From an uncultured Eubacteriales bacterium (GTDB lineage: Bacteria > Bacillota > Clostridia > Christensenellales > Aristaeellaceae), in NCBI GenBank assembly GCA_902793605.1, contig CADBEB010000027.1, positions 1 to 38,224 on the forward strand: DNA of 38,224 bases. Direction: 5' to 3'. Below, piece by piece: positions 30,204 through 37,543 of this stretch (position 1 is the stretch's first letter; the number at the start of each line of letters is the position of its first letter). Position numbers and translations under genes: made by a program. The notes beneath the pieces were generated by a model. It was not told the DNA's origin. It did no database searches and saw only the letters and a list, made by a program, of their open reading frames with translations.

Positions 30204-30890
30204 TTACTCCTTGTTTTCCTTCCTCATATCTTCCGCTTTGCGGAACACACCGAGGATTGTTTCGCAGAACAGCTTCGCGTCCAGCGCGAAGCTCTGGTTC
30301 CTCGCGTATTCCACCCGCAGGCGGTTCTTCTCCGGCAGGATCAGCCGCTCGAAGTTGGCCACCGGATCCTCCTCGCCCACGATCTCGTCCTGGGCGATAT
30401 ACACGATGCTGGAACGGTCGGTGATGCCCGGCCGCACCCACATGATGCACTGCTGTTCCTCCGTGTACTGCTCCGTATAGAGCAGCAGCTCCGGCCGCGG
30501 GCCGACAAAGCTCATGTCCCCGGTGATGATGTTGAACAGCTGGGGCAGCTCGTCCAGTTTCAGCCGCCGCATGATCCGGCCCGCCCGGGTCACCCGGCTG
30601 TCGTTCTTCGCGGTGCATCCGCCGGTCTTGTCAGCGTCCACCACCATGCTGCGGAACTTGAAGATCCGGAACGGCTGGTTATGGTATCCGCCGCGCACCG
30701 CCCGGTAAAACACCGGCCCCTTCGAGTCCAGTTTCACCCACACTGCCAGCGGGATCATCAGGACCGTCCCGGGGATCAGCAGCACCAGCGCCAGCAAAAG
30801 GTCCAGCGCCCGTTTGACCACCTTGCTGTAGAAGGGGTGCGAAAGCGGTCCGTCCCAGTATGGCTCCTTCGGTAATTCGTTCCTGCCCAT
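30204..30890 (-). CDS. Lipid-linked sugar transferase (initiating glycosyl-phosphate transferase)
   Basis: A 228-residue protein of the bacterial sugar-transferase family: an N-terminal hydrophobic hairpin (about 24-52), then K-F-R-S-M near 80, R-R-L-K-L-D-E-L-P-Q-L-F-N near 108 and F-V-G-P-R-P-E-L near 128. These enzymes move a sugar phosphate from a nucleotide sugar onto undecaprenyl phosphate, the first step of a surface glycan. It has only the catalytic part, without the extra membrane helices of WbaP. 4 bp after parB and 2 bp before the transketolase pair. Confidence 0.92.
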   Translation of the reverse strand: MGRNELPKEPYWDGPLSHPFYSKVVKRALDLLLALVLLIPGTVLMIPLAVWVKLDSKGPVFYRAVRGGYHNQPFRIFKFRSMVVDADKTGGCTAKNDSRVTRAGRIMRRLKLDELPQLFNIITGDMSFVGPRPELLLYTEQYTEEQQCIMWVRPGITDRSSIVYIAQDEIVGEEDPVANFERLILPEKNRLRVEYARNQSFALDAKLFCETILGVFRKAEDMRKENKE

Positions 30891-30894
30891 ATGC

Positions 30895-31749
30895 TCAGTC
30901 TTCCAGCATGTCCAGTATGTCGTTCAGGTGTTCCAGTTCTTCCCGCGTGCTGTACTGGAGCACGATCCGGCCCTTTTTGATGCTGCCGGTCAGCGTGCTC
31001 TTCAGCCCGGTCTTCCGCCGGATCTTGTCCTGCAGTTCGCCCAGCTCCGCCGGCAGCTGTTTCGGCGCCGCCTTCTTCTTCGGCTTGCCGGCCGTTGTCT
31101 TGGCCAGCTGCTCCATCTGGCGCACGTTCAGCCCCTCGTCCACCGCCTTGCGGGCGAGGCGCAGCTGCGTCTCCTTGTCCGGAATGCCGATGAGCACCCG
31201 GGCATGGCCGGCGCTCAGCAGGCCGTCCTTCACCATTTCGCTCACTTCGTCCGGCAGCTGGAGCAGGCGGATCATGTTCGCGATCGCCGGGCGGCTCTTG
31301 CCCAGCCGTTCGCCGATCTTTTCCTGCGTATAGCCGCACTGGTCCATCAGCGCCTTCACGCCGCGGGCCGCTTCGATGGGGTTCAGGTCCTCCCGCTGCA
31401 GGTTTTCGATCAGGGCGATCTCCCGCTGGCGGATCACGTCGATGTCCTTGACGATGCAAGGCAGGGTCGCGAGCCCGGCCGCGCGGCCTGCGCGAAACCG
31501 GCGTTCACCCGCGATGATCATATAGCGCCCGCCGCCCGACGGCGCGACCAGCAGCGGCTGCAGGACGCCCTGCTCCCGGATGCTGTCCGCCAGCTGGCCG
31601 ATGCTCTCTTCACTGAAGGTCCTCCTGGGCTGGTCCGGATTCGGATCCAGTTCGCCCACCGGGATCTCCTGGATGCTTGTCCCCCAGTCTTCCGATCCCG
31701 CGAAAAGAGAATCCAGTCCCCTTCCCAGGCCGTGCGTCTTTTTAGCCAT
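30895..31749 (-). CDS. parB: Chromosome partitioning protein ParB/Spo0J
   Basis: A 284-residue protein: the N-terminal Soj-activating segment (G-L-G-R-G-L-D-S-L-F), the CTP-binding N-domain with G-E-R-R-F-R-A near 81, the E-N-L-Q-R-E-D-L-N motif near 115, a helix-turn-helix parS-binding domain near 140-170 and a C-terminal dimerisation region. ParB loads on parS sites, slides as a CTP clamp and recruits SMC. No parS consensus was seen in this window. 18 bp after soj; the sugar transferase starts 4 bp after it. Confidence 0.95.
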   Translation of the reverse strand: MAKKTHGLGRGLDSLFAGSEDWGTSIQEIPVGELDPNPDQPRRTFSEESIGQLADSIREQGVLQPLLVAPSGGGRYMIIAGERRFRAGRAAGLATLPCIVKDIDVIRQREIALIENLQREDLNPIEAARGVKALMDQCGYTQEKIGERLGKSRPAIANMIRLLQLPDEVSEMVKDGLLSAGHARVLIGIPDKETQLRLARKAVDEGLNVRQMEQLAKTTAGKPKKKAAPKQLPAELGELQDKIRRKTGLKSTLTGSIKKGRIVLQYSTREELEHLNDILDMLED

Positions 31750-31767
31750 AAAAACAGTCTCCTGTCG

Positions 31768-32538
31768 TTACTTCTTCTTCCGGTTCCGGGCCAGCACTTC
31801 CTTCGCCAGCGATTCGTAGGCCAGCGCGCCGCTGGATCGCGGATCGTACAGGCAGATCGGCTTGCCATGACTGGGTGCCTCGCCCAGGCGCACGTTGCGC
31901 GGGATCATCGTAGCGAAAACGGCCTTTTTGAAGTGCTTCTTGACCTGGTCCACGACCTGCAGGCCCAGGTTGGTCCGCCCGTCCAGCATCGTCAGCAGGA
32001 TCCCCTCGATCTCCAGGTGCGGATTGAAGGTGTGCTTCACCCGGTTGATCGTGTTCATCAGGGCGGTCACGCCTTCCAGCGCGTAGTACTCGCACTGGAT
32101 CGGCACCAGCACGCTGTCCGCTGCGGCCAGCGCGTTCAGCGTCAGCAGGCTCAGGCTCGGCGGGCAGTCGACAAAGATGTAGTCATAATCGTCCCGGATG
32201 GCCCCGAGCAGCTTCTTCAGGTAGAATTCCCGCTCGTTCACGCTGACCAGTTCCACTTCGGCGCCGGCCAGGCGGATGTCCGAACCGATCAGGTGCAGTT
32301 TTTTGATCTCCGTCTGCTGGATGCAGTTCTTCAGTGATGCCCGGCCCATCAGCGCGTCATAGACGCTGCTGCGCTCGTTCACGGTCCGGCCCAGGCCGCT
32401 GGTGGTGTTGCCCTGCGGATCCAGGTCGACCATGAGCACTTTTTTCCCCGCCTGCGCGATGGCCGCGGAAAGGTTAACGGCAGTGGTGGTCTTGCCCACA
32501 CCGCCCTTCTGATTCGCGATCGCGATGATTTTTCCCAT
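31768..32538 (-). CDS. soj: Chromosome partitioning ATPase ParA/Soj
   Basis: A 256-residue ATPase with the deviant Walker A motif K-G-G-V-G-K-T-T (near 11-18), D-L-D-P-Q-G-N-T near 38 and a C-terminal R-N-R-K-K-K. It positions ParB-bound origin regions and in Bacillus also controls DnaA. The usual soj-parB pair is present, suggesting this segment may lie near the replication origin, though no dnaA or rsmG/gidB is visible. The ribosome binding site is weak (AAGAAAGAG). Confidence 0.95.
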   Translation of the reverse strand: MGKIIAIANQKGGVGKTTTAVNLSAAIAQAGKKVLMVDLDPQGNTTSGLGRTVNERSSVYDALMGRASLKNCIQQTEIKKLHLIGSDIRLAGAEVELVSVNEREFYLKKLLGAIRDDYDYIFVDCPPSLSLLTLNALAAADSVLVPIQCEYYALEGVTALMNTINRVKHTFNPHLEIEGILLTMLDGRTNLGLQVVDQVKKHFKKAVFATMIPRNVRLGEAPSHGKPICLYDPRSSGALAYESLAKEVLARNRKKK

Positions 32539-32692
32539 AGCTTTATCTCTTTCTTACCAATTCTTTCAGCTGAAGTGGTTTAGGGGGGCGCTGCCGCGCG
32601 CGGTGTGCGGGCCGGTACAACGGCCGCGGTGCGCGTGCGATTCCTTGCGGAAAGCCCCCTTTCCCCTTTTCATCAGGAACTCCGGACAGCGC

Positions 32693-33151
32693 TTACGCTT
32701 CCGGAGCTTCTCCGTTCTCGATCCGTTCGATCATTTCGACCCGCCGCTGATGGCGGCCGCCCTCAAACTCAGCCGTCAGCCAGTGCCGGGCGATCATCTT
32801 CGCCAGCTCCGACCCGACGACCCGGGCGCCCATGGTCAGGATATTGCTGTTGTTGTGCCGCTTGCTGAGCTCGGCGCTGTACACGTCGGAGCAGGTGCAG
32901 ACGCGGATGCCCTTTACCTTCCCGGCGGCAATGCCGATGCCGACCCCGGTCCCGCAGATCAGGATCCCGCGGTCACACTCGCCGGAGGCCACGGCCTTCG
33001 CGGCCCTGTAACCGTAAACGGGATAATCGTCGTCGCGGTTGGTCGCGTCATAGTTGCCGAAATCCTTCCACTCAAGGCCCATCTCGTCGAGCATCTTCAT
33101 CAGTTCCTGCTTCAGGGCAACTCCGGTATGGTCACAAGCCAGCGCGATCAT
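32693..33151 (-). CDS. rpiB: Ribose-5-phosphate isomerase B
   Basis: A 152-residue enzyme linking ribose 5-phosphate and ribulose 5-phosphate. Family motifs: M-I-A-L-A-C-D-H-T-G at the start, the catalytic Cys in I-C-G-T-G-V-G-I-G near 66, and R-H-N-N-S-N-I-L near 100. I take the ATG at 33151 (GGGAAG upstream); the frame upstream of it is non-homologous leader. It is divergent from the metal transporter, so the palindrome at 33237 lies in their shared upstream region. Together with the split transketolase nearby it suggests pentose metabolism, but they are separated by soj-parB. Confidence 0.93.
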   Translation of the reverse strand: MIALACDHTGVALKQELMKMLDEMGLEWKDFGNYDATNRDDDYPVYGYRAAKAVASGECDRGILICGTGVGIGIAAGKVKGIRVCTCSDVYSAELSKRHNNSNILTMGARVVGSELAKMIARHWLTAEFEGGRHQRRVEMIERIENGEAPEA

Positions 33152-33236
33152 GTCTCTGCACTTCCCTTTCTGAACAATTCTCTCTTCCCCGGGACCGAAG
33201 AGGGTATGGGGGATCGGAAAGCCCCCCGAAAACTCA

Positions 33237-33264
33237 CATATATTCCTAAGCATAGGAATATATG
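33237..33264. promoter_or_regulatory. 28-bp palindromic operator before the metal ABC importer
   Basis: Two perfect 12-bp arms, CATATATTCCTA and TAGGAATATATG, are separated by 4 bases (AGCA). The palindrome covers the -35 and most of the spacer of the transporter promoter, an arrangement typical of a repressor site. Metal-responsive repressors of the Fur, DtxR/MntR or MarR/AdcR types are the natural candidates for this kind of transporter, but the arms match none of their textbook boxes, so the regulator is unknown. Confidence 0.7.
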
Positions 33265-33271
33265 CTATAAT
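33243..33271 (+). promoter_or_regulatory. Promoter of the metal ABC importer genes
   Basis: -10 TATAAT (33266-33271) with a 17-bp spacer to a weak -35 TTCCTA (33243-33248), which is inside the palindrome. The transcript would start about 30 bases before the ribosome binding site AAGGAGG. Confidence 0.7.
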
Positions 33272-33310
33272 ACATCATCAATCGCCGAATTTCAAGGAGG
33301 CGTCCGAACC

Positions 33311-34057
33311 ATGCACCTGCACAGCTGTGCCCTCTGCCACATCGATCTGAACGGGATCTCCGTCCGCCGCGGCGGACAGGTCCTGCTCCAGGATGTGTCC
33401 ATGCATATCCACTGCGGGCAGCTCACGGTCCTGATCGGCCAGAACGGCGCCGGCAAGACCACGCTGATCCGCGCCCTGCTGGGCGAGTTGCCCCACGGCG
33501 GCTCCATCCGGCATGTGGACGGCCGCGGGCTGGATATCCCGCACCTGCGCACCGGCTATGTTCCGCAACACCTGCAGTTTGACCGGGAAATGCCCCTGAC
33601 CGTGTGCGATTTCATGGCGGCCTCCCTCTCGCGGCGCCCGGTCTGGACCGGCGTCAGCAAAAAGACCCGCGCCCGGGTGGATGAAGCTCTCGCCGCCGTG
33701 GACGCGGCCGGTCTGGCCGACCTGCCCCTCGGCCGCTGCTCCGGGGGAGAGCTGCAGCGCGTGCTGCTCGCCCTGGCCATGAATCCCGCGCCGGACCTGC
33801 TCGTGCTTGACGAGCCGGTCAGCGGCATCGACAGCAACGGCCTGCAGATGTTCCTCGATACGCTCCTGGATCTCAAACGCACGCATCACATGGCAATCCT
33901 CCTGGTCAGCCACGACCTGCGCTTCGTCCGGGAATACGCGGACCACGTCGTCCTGCTGGACAAGTCCGTGCTCGCCCAGGGCTCCGCCGCCGAGGTCTTT
34001 GCCTCCCCGGAGTTCGCGTCCGTGTTCGGTTTCAGCGGAGAGGAGGCGGCGGAATGA
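33311..34057 (+). CDS. znuC: Zinc/manganese-type ABC importer, ATP-binding protein
   Basis: A 248-residue ATPase: Walker A G-Q-N-G-A-G-K-T near 42-49, signature C-S-G-G-E-L-Q-R near 145, Walker B L-L-V-L-D-E-P near 165 and switch H-D-L-R-F near 200. The N-terminus is unusually rich in His and Cys (H2, H4, C6, C9, H10; then M-H-I-H-C near 30), which may bind metal. With the next gene it forms an importer of the zinc/manganese/iron-chelate family (ABC-3 permeases). The substrate-binding lipoprotein is missing from the window. ATG with AAGGAGG about 10 bases upstream; stop overlaps the permease start (ATGA). Confidence 0.9.
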   Translation: MHLHSCALCHIDLNGISVRRGGQVLLQDVSMHIHCGQLTVLIGQNGAGKTTLIRALLGELPHGGSIRHVDGRGLDIPHLRTGYVPQHLQFDREMPLTVCDFMAASLSRRPVWTGVSKKTRARVDEALAAVDAAGLADLPLGRCSGGELQRVLLALAMNPAPDLLVLDEPVSGIDSNGLQMFLDTLLDLKRTHHMAILLVSHDLRFVREYADHVVLLDKSVLAQGSAAEVFASPEFASVFGFSGEEAAE

Positions 34058-34893
34058 ATACGATCTACGATATCCTCGGTACAATCCTCCCCTTCAGCGC
34101 CTACCAGTTCAATTTCATGAAGAACGCCTTCCTGGCCCTCCTGCTGCTCACGCCCCTGCTGGGCCTGCTGGGCACCATGGCGGTCAACCACCAGATGGCG
34201 TTCTTCTCCGACGCCCTCGGGCATTCCGCCCTCACGGGCATCGGCCTGGGCATCATCCTCGGCCTGCGCAACGATCTCGTCGCCATGCTGGTCTTCGGCA
34301 TCGTCTGGGCGATCCTCATCTGCCTGATCAAACAGTCCGGCTCCACCTCGACGGACACGGTGATCTCGGTCTTCTCCTCCACCTCGGTGGCAGCAGGCCT
34401 GCTGATCCTGGCCCGGGGCGGCAAGTTCGCGAAGTATTCCTCCCTGCTGATCGGCGATATTCTCGCCGTCACGCCGCAGGATCTTTTCTGGCTGCTGCTG
34501 GCCCTCGTCGTTACCCTGATCCTCTGGGCCCTGCTCTACAACCCACTGCTCCTGACCAGCGTGGATCCCTGGCTTGCCCGCTCCCGCGGCATCCGCGCCC
34601 GGCTGGTGGAGTGCGTCTTCGTGGTCATGGTTGCCGTCGCCGTCATGCTGTCCATCCGCTGGGTCGGCGTCATGCTGATCAACGCCCTGCTGATCCTGCC
34701 GGCCGCCGCCGGCCGCAACCTCGCCCGTTCCGCGCGCCAGCACGCGGCCTGGTCTGTCGGCCTGGCGCTGCTGTGCGGCCTTGTCGGCCTGACCCTGTCC
34801 TATTACTGGGATACGAGCGCCGGCGCCTCCATCGTGCTGGTGTCGGCCCTGTGTTTCGCGATCTCCTTCGCCGTCAAAAAAATAAGGGGCTGA
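34054..34893 (+). CDS. znuB: Zinc/manganese-type ABC importer, permease (ABC-3 family)
   Basis: A 279-residue permease with about eight membrane segments: motif G-L-L-G-T-M-A-V near 37, F-F-S-D-A-L-G-H-S-A-L-T-G near 50-62 (the ABC-3 coupling motif) and R-W-V-G-V-M-L-I-N-A-L-L-I-L-P near 209-223. Typical of ZnuB/MntB-type proteins; zinc versus manganese cannot be told from the permease. It overlaps the ATPase by 4 bp. Its 3' end overlaps the terminator of the convergent GNAT gene. Confidence 0.92.
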   Translation: MNTIYDILGTILPFSAYQFNFMKNAFLALLLLTPLLGLLGTMAVNHQMAFFSDALGHSALTGIGLGIILGLRNDLVAMLVFGIVWAILICLIKQSGSTSTDTVISVFSSTSVAAGLLILARGGKFAKYSSLLIGDILAVTPQDLFWLLLALVVTLILWALLYNPLLLTSVDPWLARSRGIRARLVECVFVVMVAVAVMLSIRWVGVMLINALLILPAAAGRNLARSARQHAAWSVGLALLCGLVGLTLSYYWDTSAGASIVLVSALCFAISFAVKKIRG

Positions 34894-34900
34894 GCCCCTT
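34876..34900 (-). terminator. Terminator of the GNAT/YunG-like gene
   Basis: AAGGGGC and GCCCCTT (34884-34890, 34894-34900) with a 3-base loop, followed on the minus strand by ATTTTTTTG. It lies inside the end of the convergent permease gene and includes that gene's stop codon in the loop, so the two convergent genes share the element. Confidence 0.75.
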
Positions 34901-35774
34901 ACCGGTTTGTGTATTCCTTCAGCAGATCCCTGAGCGCTTCATACCGCGCTCTTTTTTCTTCCTTTAAAAAATGATCGTGCCGCAGCTGTTCCCATTTCAG
35001 GCTGTATTGCAGTTCCCGGCCGCCGAACTGCTCGCTGGTCAGGTCGAACCACGTGTCCCCGACCACGTTGAAGCAGTGATAGCCGCCTTCGTCCAGCGGC
35101 ACGCCGTACACCAGCCCGCCGAAGATATCCTGGGCCAGGAACGCAGTGATCGAGCACTGCCCCAGCGTCCGGTTCTCCTTGCTCCAGTCCTCCTGCATCC
35201 GCGGCGCGCAGGTCTCCCGCTTCCACAGGTGCCACAGGGCGTTGTACAGGTCCCGCGGGGTCCTGATCCCCGGATAGTCCGGGATCCGCGCCGGAACGTC
35301 CGCCGTCTTCCAGCCGTAAAAGCCGTAGGTATCCATCCGGTAGATCCGGCTGTCGTTCCCCCGCATGTCCTTTGCGTCCTGTACGTATTCCGCGCCGTAT
35401 TTCTCATACAGGCCCGTCTCGCCGGTGGAGATCCACAGCGTGTCGTATCCGTCCTCCCGGGCCAGGGCCTTCACTTCCGCGATCAGCCGGCCCATCAGCC
35501 GCCGCCCCCGGTAATCCGGCGCAGTATACACAAAGCCCATCCACGGGGTCAGGTCGGTATCCGGGGTATCATCCCGCTCGGCATAGGTGCAGAAGGAGAC
35601 CAGCTTCGTCCCGTCCGTCAGCAGCAGTACCCGGGCCTTTTCGCCGCAGAGCGCATGGAAGCGGCCCTCCTTCAGCAGCTGATGGAGGTACTGCCCGCCG
35701 GTCCAGTCGCACTGGCTCAGCCGGCTCAGCCAGAAACCGGGATTGACCGTGTTGAAGTAATCGATGATGACCAT
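34899..35774 (-). CDS. GNAT acetyltransferase fused to a YunG-like domain
   Basis: A 291-residue protein starting at ATG 35774 (AAGGACGG upstream, good promoter at 35806-35834). Residues about 1-155 are a GNAT fold: W-M-G-F-V-Y near 78 and the acetyl-CoA loop Y-R-G-R-R-L-M-G-R-L near 88-97, then G-L-Y-E-K-Y-G-A near 121. Residues about 175-291 resemble the YunG family: L-G-Q-C-S-I-T-A-F near 204, Q-D-I-F-G-G near 215, H-C-F-N-V near 233 and D-L-T-S-E-Q-F near 244. C207 with H233 and D244 could be a Cys-His-Asp triad, though this is my reading. The acceptor of the acetyl group is unknown. Confidence 0.78.
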   Translation of the reverse strand: MVIIDYFNTVNPGFWLSRLSQCDWTGGQYLHQLLKEGRFHALCGEKARVLLLTDGTKLVSFCTYAERDDTPDTDLTPWMGFVYTAPDYRGRRLMGRLIAEVKALAREDGYDTLWISTGETGLYEKYGAEYVQDAKDMRGNDSRIYRMDTYGFYGWKTADVPARIPDYPGIRTPRDLYNALWHLWKRETCAPRMQEDWSKENRTLGQCSITAFLAQDIFGGLVYGVPLDEGGYHCFNVVGDTWFDLTSEQFGGRELQYSLKWEQLRHDHFLKEEKRARYEALRDLLKEYTNR

Positions 35775-35805
35775 GCGTTCCGTCCTTCCGCTCTTTCTGA
35801 TGCTG

Positions 35806-35834
35806 ATGATACCATACTGCACCCCTGCGGGCAA
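35806..35834 (-). promoter_or_regulatory. Promoter of the GNAT/YunG-like gene
   Basis: On the minus strand: -35 TTGCCC (35834-35829), 17-bp spacer, -10 TATCAT (35811-35806). Confidence 0.65.
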
Positions 35835-35950
35835 GCCATCCGGCCCCGGAAGCGATTTCCGCCTGTCAATTGGTGAAAGAATCACTAAGTTTTTTTCAGA
35901 TGTTTCAGAAATATTTCCCCCTGCTGCTGCCGCCGCGTCCCTTTCCTGCG

Positions 35951-35983
35951 TATATAAGGGTGTCCGGCGGAAACAGCCGGACA
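35951..35983 (+). promoter_or_regulatory. Leader hairpin and possible -10 before the SH3b protein
   Basis: TATATAAG at 35951-35958 may be a -10 but lacks a clear -35. Just after it, TGTCCGGC and GCCGGACA (35961-35968, 35976-35983) form a perfect 8-bp hairpin in the leader. No T tract follows. Confidence 0.4.
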
Positions 35984-36020
35984 GAACAACCGACAATAAT
36001 AATTCAGGAGGGAAAATAAA

Positions 36021-37115
36021 ATGAAAAAACTGCTGAGTATCCTGCTGATCCTCGCACTGCTGCTGCCGGTCGTGGCCGCCACGGCCGAGGTCATCGGCGG
36101 TCCCGGATACATGTATGTCTACACTGCAAACGGCAAGACCCTGAACGTACGCAGCTCGCCGAACAGCGGTGACAACGTCATCGGCCACCTGAAGTACGGC
36201 GCGAGAGTGTACGTCACCGATTTCCTGGGCCAGTGGTGCGCGATCAACTTCAACGGCGGCACCGCATACGTCCAGGGCCGTTTCCTCCAGTGGTACGAGC
36301 CGCAGCCCAAGCCGCAGCCGGATCCCGCTGAGAAGGAAAAGAAGGAAAAGGAAGCAAAGCGCGCGAGGGAGCTGGCCAGCGAGAGGAATGTGGACTCGCC
36401 CTTCATGATCCAGGTCATCGCCACCCGTACCACCGGCTTTATCAACGTGCGTGAGCAGCCCTCCAGCCTGAACCGCCGCGTCGAGTCCTGCCCGGACGGC
36501 ACAACCCTCGAAGTGAACGGCGAAACCGATCACTGGTACCGGGTCACGGATCCCAGGACCGGAGCAGCCGGTTATATCTACAAGGACTACACCAGGGTCG
36601 TTCCCCAGCCGGTTCAGCAGGTTGCCGCCCAGACGGAAGCTCAGCTGGGCAAGCTGAATGTGAACGGCGAGTTCGCCCTCCAGTGCAAGCTGCCGGAAGG
36701 CTATAAGCTCGATGTGCTCATGGCGACCGGCTCGAAGATCGTCGGCGGCGTCATTCCTGAAGACGCCAGCAAGCCCAGTATGCTGCTGACCATCGCTTAT
36801 GACGAGATGTTCTCCGACAAGGAACGCCTGAACGATCTGACGGCTGAAGAAGTCGAGACGCTGAAAGCCTCCTTCACCGCCTTGAACGAAGTGGAGTTCA
36901 GCGAGATGGAGACCTCCCACGGCACCAAGCTGCTCGTGGCGAAGGAGACCGGCGAGGATGAAGACTTCGTGGACTTCATCTCCCTCTACAAGGGATATTC
37001 CATCGAGTTCGTCCTCACCTACCCGGCCGGCGGTGCGAACCAGACCCTGACCGACGAACAGATCCAGACGTGCGTCAATTTCCTGAGCGACCTGGATTTC
37101 GTCCCCGCGACCTGA
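36021..37115 (+). CDS. Secreted protein with two SH3b domains
   Basis: A 364-residue exported protein. A signal peptide (M-K-K-L-L-S-I-L-L-I-L-A-L, cleavage probably after A-T-A near 22) precedes an SH3b domain at about 35-90 (T-L-N-V-R-S-S-P near 40, G-A-R-V-Y-V near 60), a Pro- then Lys/Glu-rich linker (94-125), a second SH3b at about 128-192 (F-I-N-V-R-E-Q-P near 143) and a C-terminal domain of about 150 residues that I do not recognise. SH3b domains bind cell-wall peptides, so a wall-associated role is likely. There is no catalytic domain. GGAGGG precedes the ATG. Monocistronic with a terminator. Confidence 0.85.
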   Translation: MKKLLSILLILALLLPVVAATAEVIGGPGYMYVYTANGKTLNVRSSPNSGDNVIGHLKYGARVYVTDFLGQWCAINFNGGTAYVQGRFLQWYEPQPKPQPDPAEKEKKEKEAKRARELASERNVDSPFMIQVIATRTTGFINVREQPSSLNRRVESCPDGTTLEVNGETDHWYRVTDPRTGAAGYIYKDYTRVVPQPVQQVAAQTEAQLGKLNVNGEFALQCKLPEGYKLDVLMATGSKIVGGVIPEDASKPSMLLTIAYDEMFSDKERLNDLTAEEVETLKASFTALNEVEFSEMETSHGTKLLVAKETGEDEDFVDFISLYKGYSIEFVLTYPAGGANQTLTDEQIQTCVNFLSDLDFVPAT

Positions 37116-37140
37116 CGACCGTATTCCCCTGAAACAGCAT

Positions 37141-37172
37141 CCCGGGGCCGCCGCAAGGCAGTCCCGGGTTTT
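37141..37172 (+). terminator. Terminator after the SH3b protein gene
   Basis: CCCGGG at 37141-37146 pairs with CCCGGG at 37163-37168, with further partial pairing inside (GCC/GGC), followed by TTTT. It lies 25 bp past the stop codon. Confidence 0.7.
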
Positions 37173-37206
37173 ATGATGGCTGTCTCCGGTCCGGCAAAAA
37201 AAGTTC

Positions 37207-37235
37207 TTTACAAAGCCGGATGGTTATGATAAGAT
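37207..37235 (+). promoter_or_regulatory. Promoter of tRNA-Ala
   Basis: -35 TTTACA (37207-37212), 17-bp spacer, -10 TAAGAT (37230-37235), 11 bases before the tRNA. Confidence 0.75.
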
Positions 37236-37246
37236 ATCCACTGTTC

Positions 37247-37319
37247 GGGGCATTAGCGCAGTTGGTAGCGCACAACACTGGCAGTGTTGGGGTCAGGAGT
37301 TCGAATCTCCTATGCTCCA
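37247..37319 (+). tRNA. tRNA-Ala(GGC)
   Basis: A complete cloverleaf. Acceptor GGGGCAT/ATGCTCC contains the G3-U70 pair that identifies tRNA-Ala. The anticodon stem CAACA/TGTTG encloses loop CTGGCAG (anticodon GGC), with T loop TTCGAAT and discriminator A. CCA is not encoded (CAA follows). Its 3' part is duplicated at 37514-37540. Confidence 0.93.
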
Positions 37320-37320
37320 C
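37294..37320 (+). repeat. 27-bp direct repeat, copy 1 (tRNA-Ala 3' end)
   Basis: The T arm and 3' acceptor strand of tRNA-Ala plus the next base, identical over 27 bp to 37514-37540. Duplicated tRNA 3' ends are the hallmark of attachment sites used by tyrosine integrases. Confidence 0.85.
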
Positions 37321-37357
37321 AAGCAAAGGGCCATCCAGTCGGATGGCTCTTTTGCTT
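37321..37357 (+). terminator. Long hairpin/terminator after tRNA-Ala
   Basis: AAGCAAAGGGCCATCC at 37321-37336 pairs with GGATGGCTCTTTTGCTT at 37341-37357 around the loop AGTC. The T-rich 3' arm makes this a likely tRNA terminator; it is nearly symmetric and could work in both directions. Confidence 0.75.
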
Positions 37358-37388
37358 GTGGATGCGCGGGAACCGTGCTCTTCACCAA

Positions 37389-37508
37389 CACTGCCGGGCA
37401 GTGGAGGGGGAAAGAGACCGGCAACCGCCAGTGGCGGATGCCTTGCCGGTCTCTTTCTCAAACTTTAAGGAGCGAGCTGTCCGGTGGACAGTCGCGACTA
37501 TAAAGTTT
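37389..37508. other. Three consecutive hairpins between the tRNA repeats
   Basis: CACTGC/GCAGTG (37389-37403). GAAAGAGACCGGCAA/TTGCCGGTCTCTTTC (37410-37424 with 37443-37457), 15 bp perfect, with an inner CCGCC/GGCGG. AAACTTTA/TAAAGTTT (37459-37508 region) enclosing GCGA-CTGTCC/GGACAG-TCGC. No open frame of note is present. Such a density of perfect inverted repeats is unlike the rest of the window. Confidence 0.7.
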
Positions 37509-37513
37509 GCGGA

Positions 37514-37540
37514 CAGGAGTTCGAATCTCCTATGCTCCAC
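37514..37540 (+). repeat. 27-bp direct repeat, copy 2 (orphan tRNA-Ala 3' end)
   Basis: An exact copy of the tRNA-Ala T arm and 3' acceptor strand, with no D arm or anticodon arm before it. It is not a functional tRNA by itself. It may be an attachment-site remnant or a truncated tRNA gene. Confidence 0.85.
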
Positions 37541-37543
37541 GTT

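Noticed and set aside
30202..30618. An N-terminal extension of the first transketolase half.
   Set aside because: It is an out-of-frame shadow of the sugar transferase gene; the ATG at 30201 has a good ribosome binding site and begins the homology.
30895..32692. A parS site near soj-parB.
   Set aside because: I looked for TGTTTCACGTGAAACA-like palindromes around soj-parB and elsewhere in the window and saw none convincing.
35775..36920. A long upstream extension of the GNAT gene through the SH3b gene region on the opposite strand.
   Set aside because: It is antisense to the secreted SH3b protein, which has a signal peptide and ribosome binding site; the GNAT fold begins at the ATG at 35774.
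37247..37540. A tmRNA formed from the tRNA-Ala 5' end and the second 3' end.
   Set aside because: The first tRNA has complete D and anticodon arms and its own 3' half; there is no tag reading frame or pseudoknot pattern I can support. Kept only as a remark.
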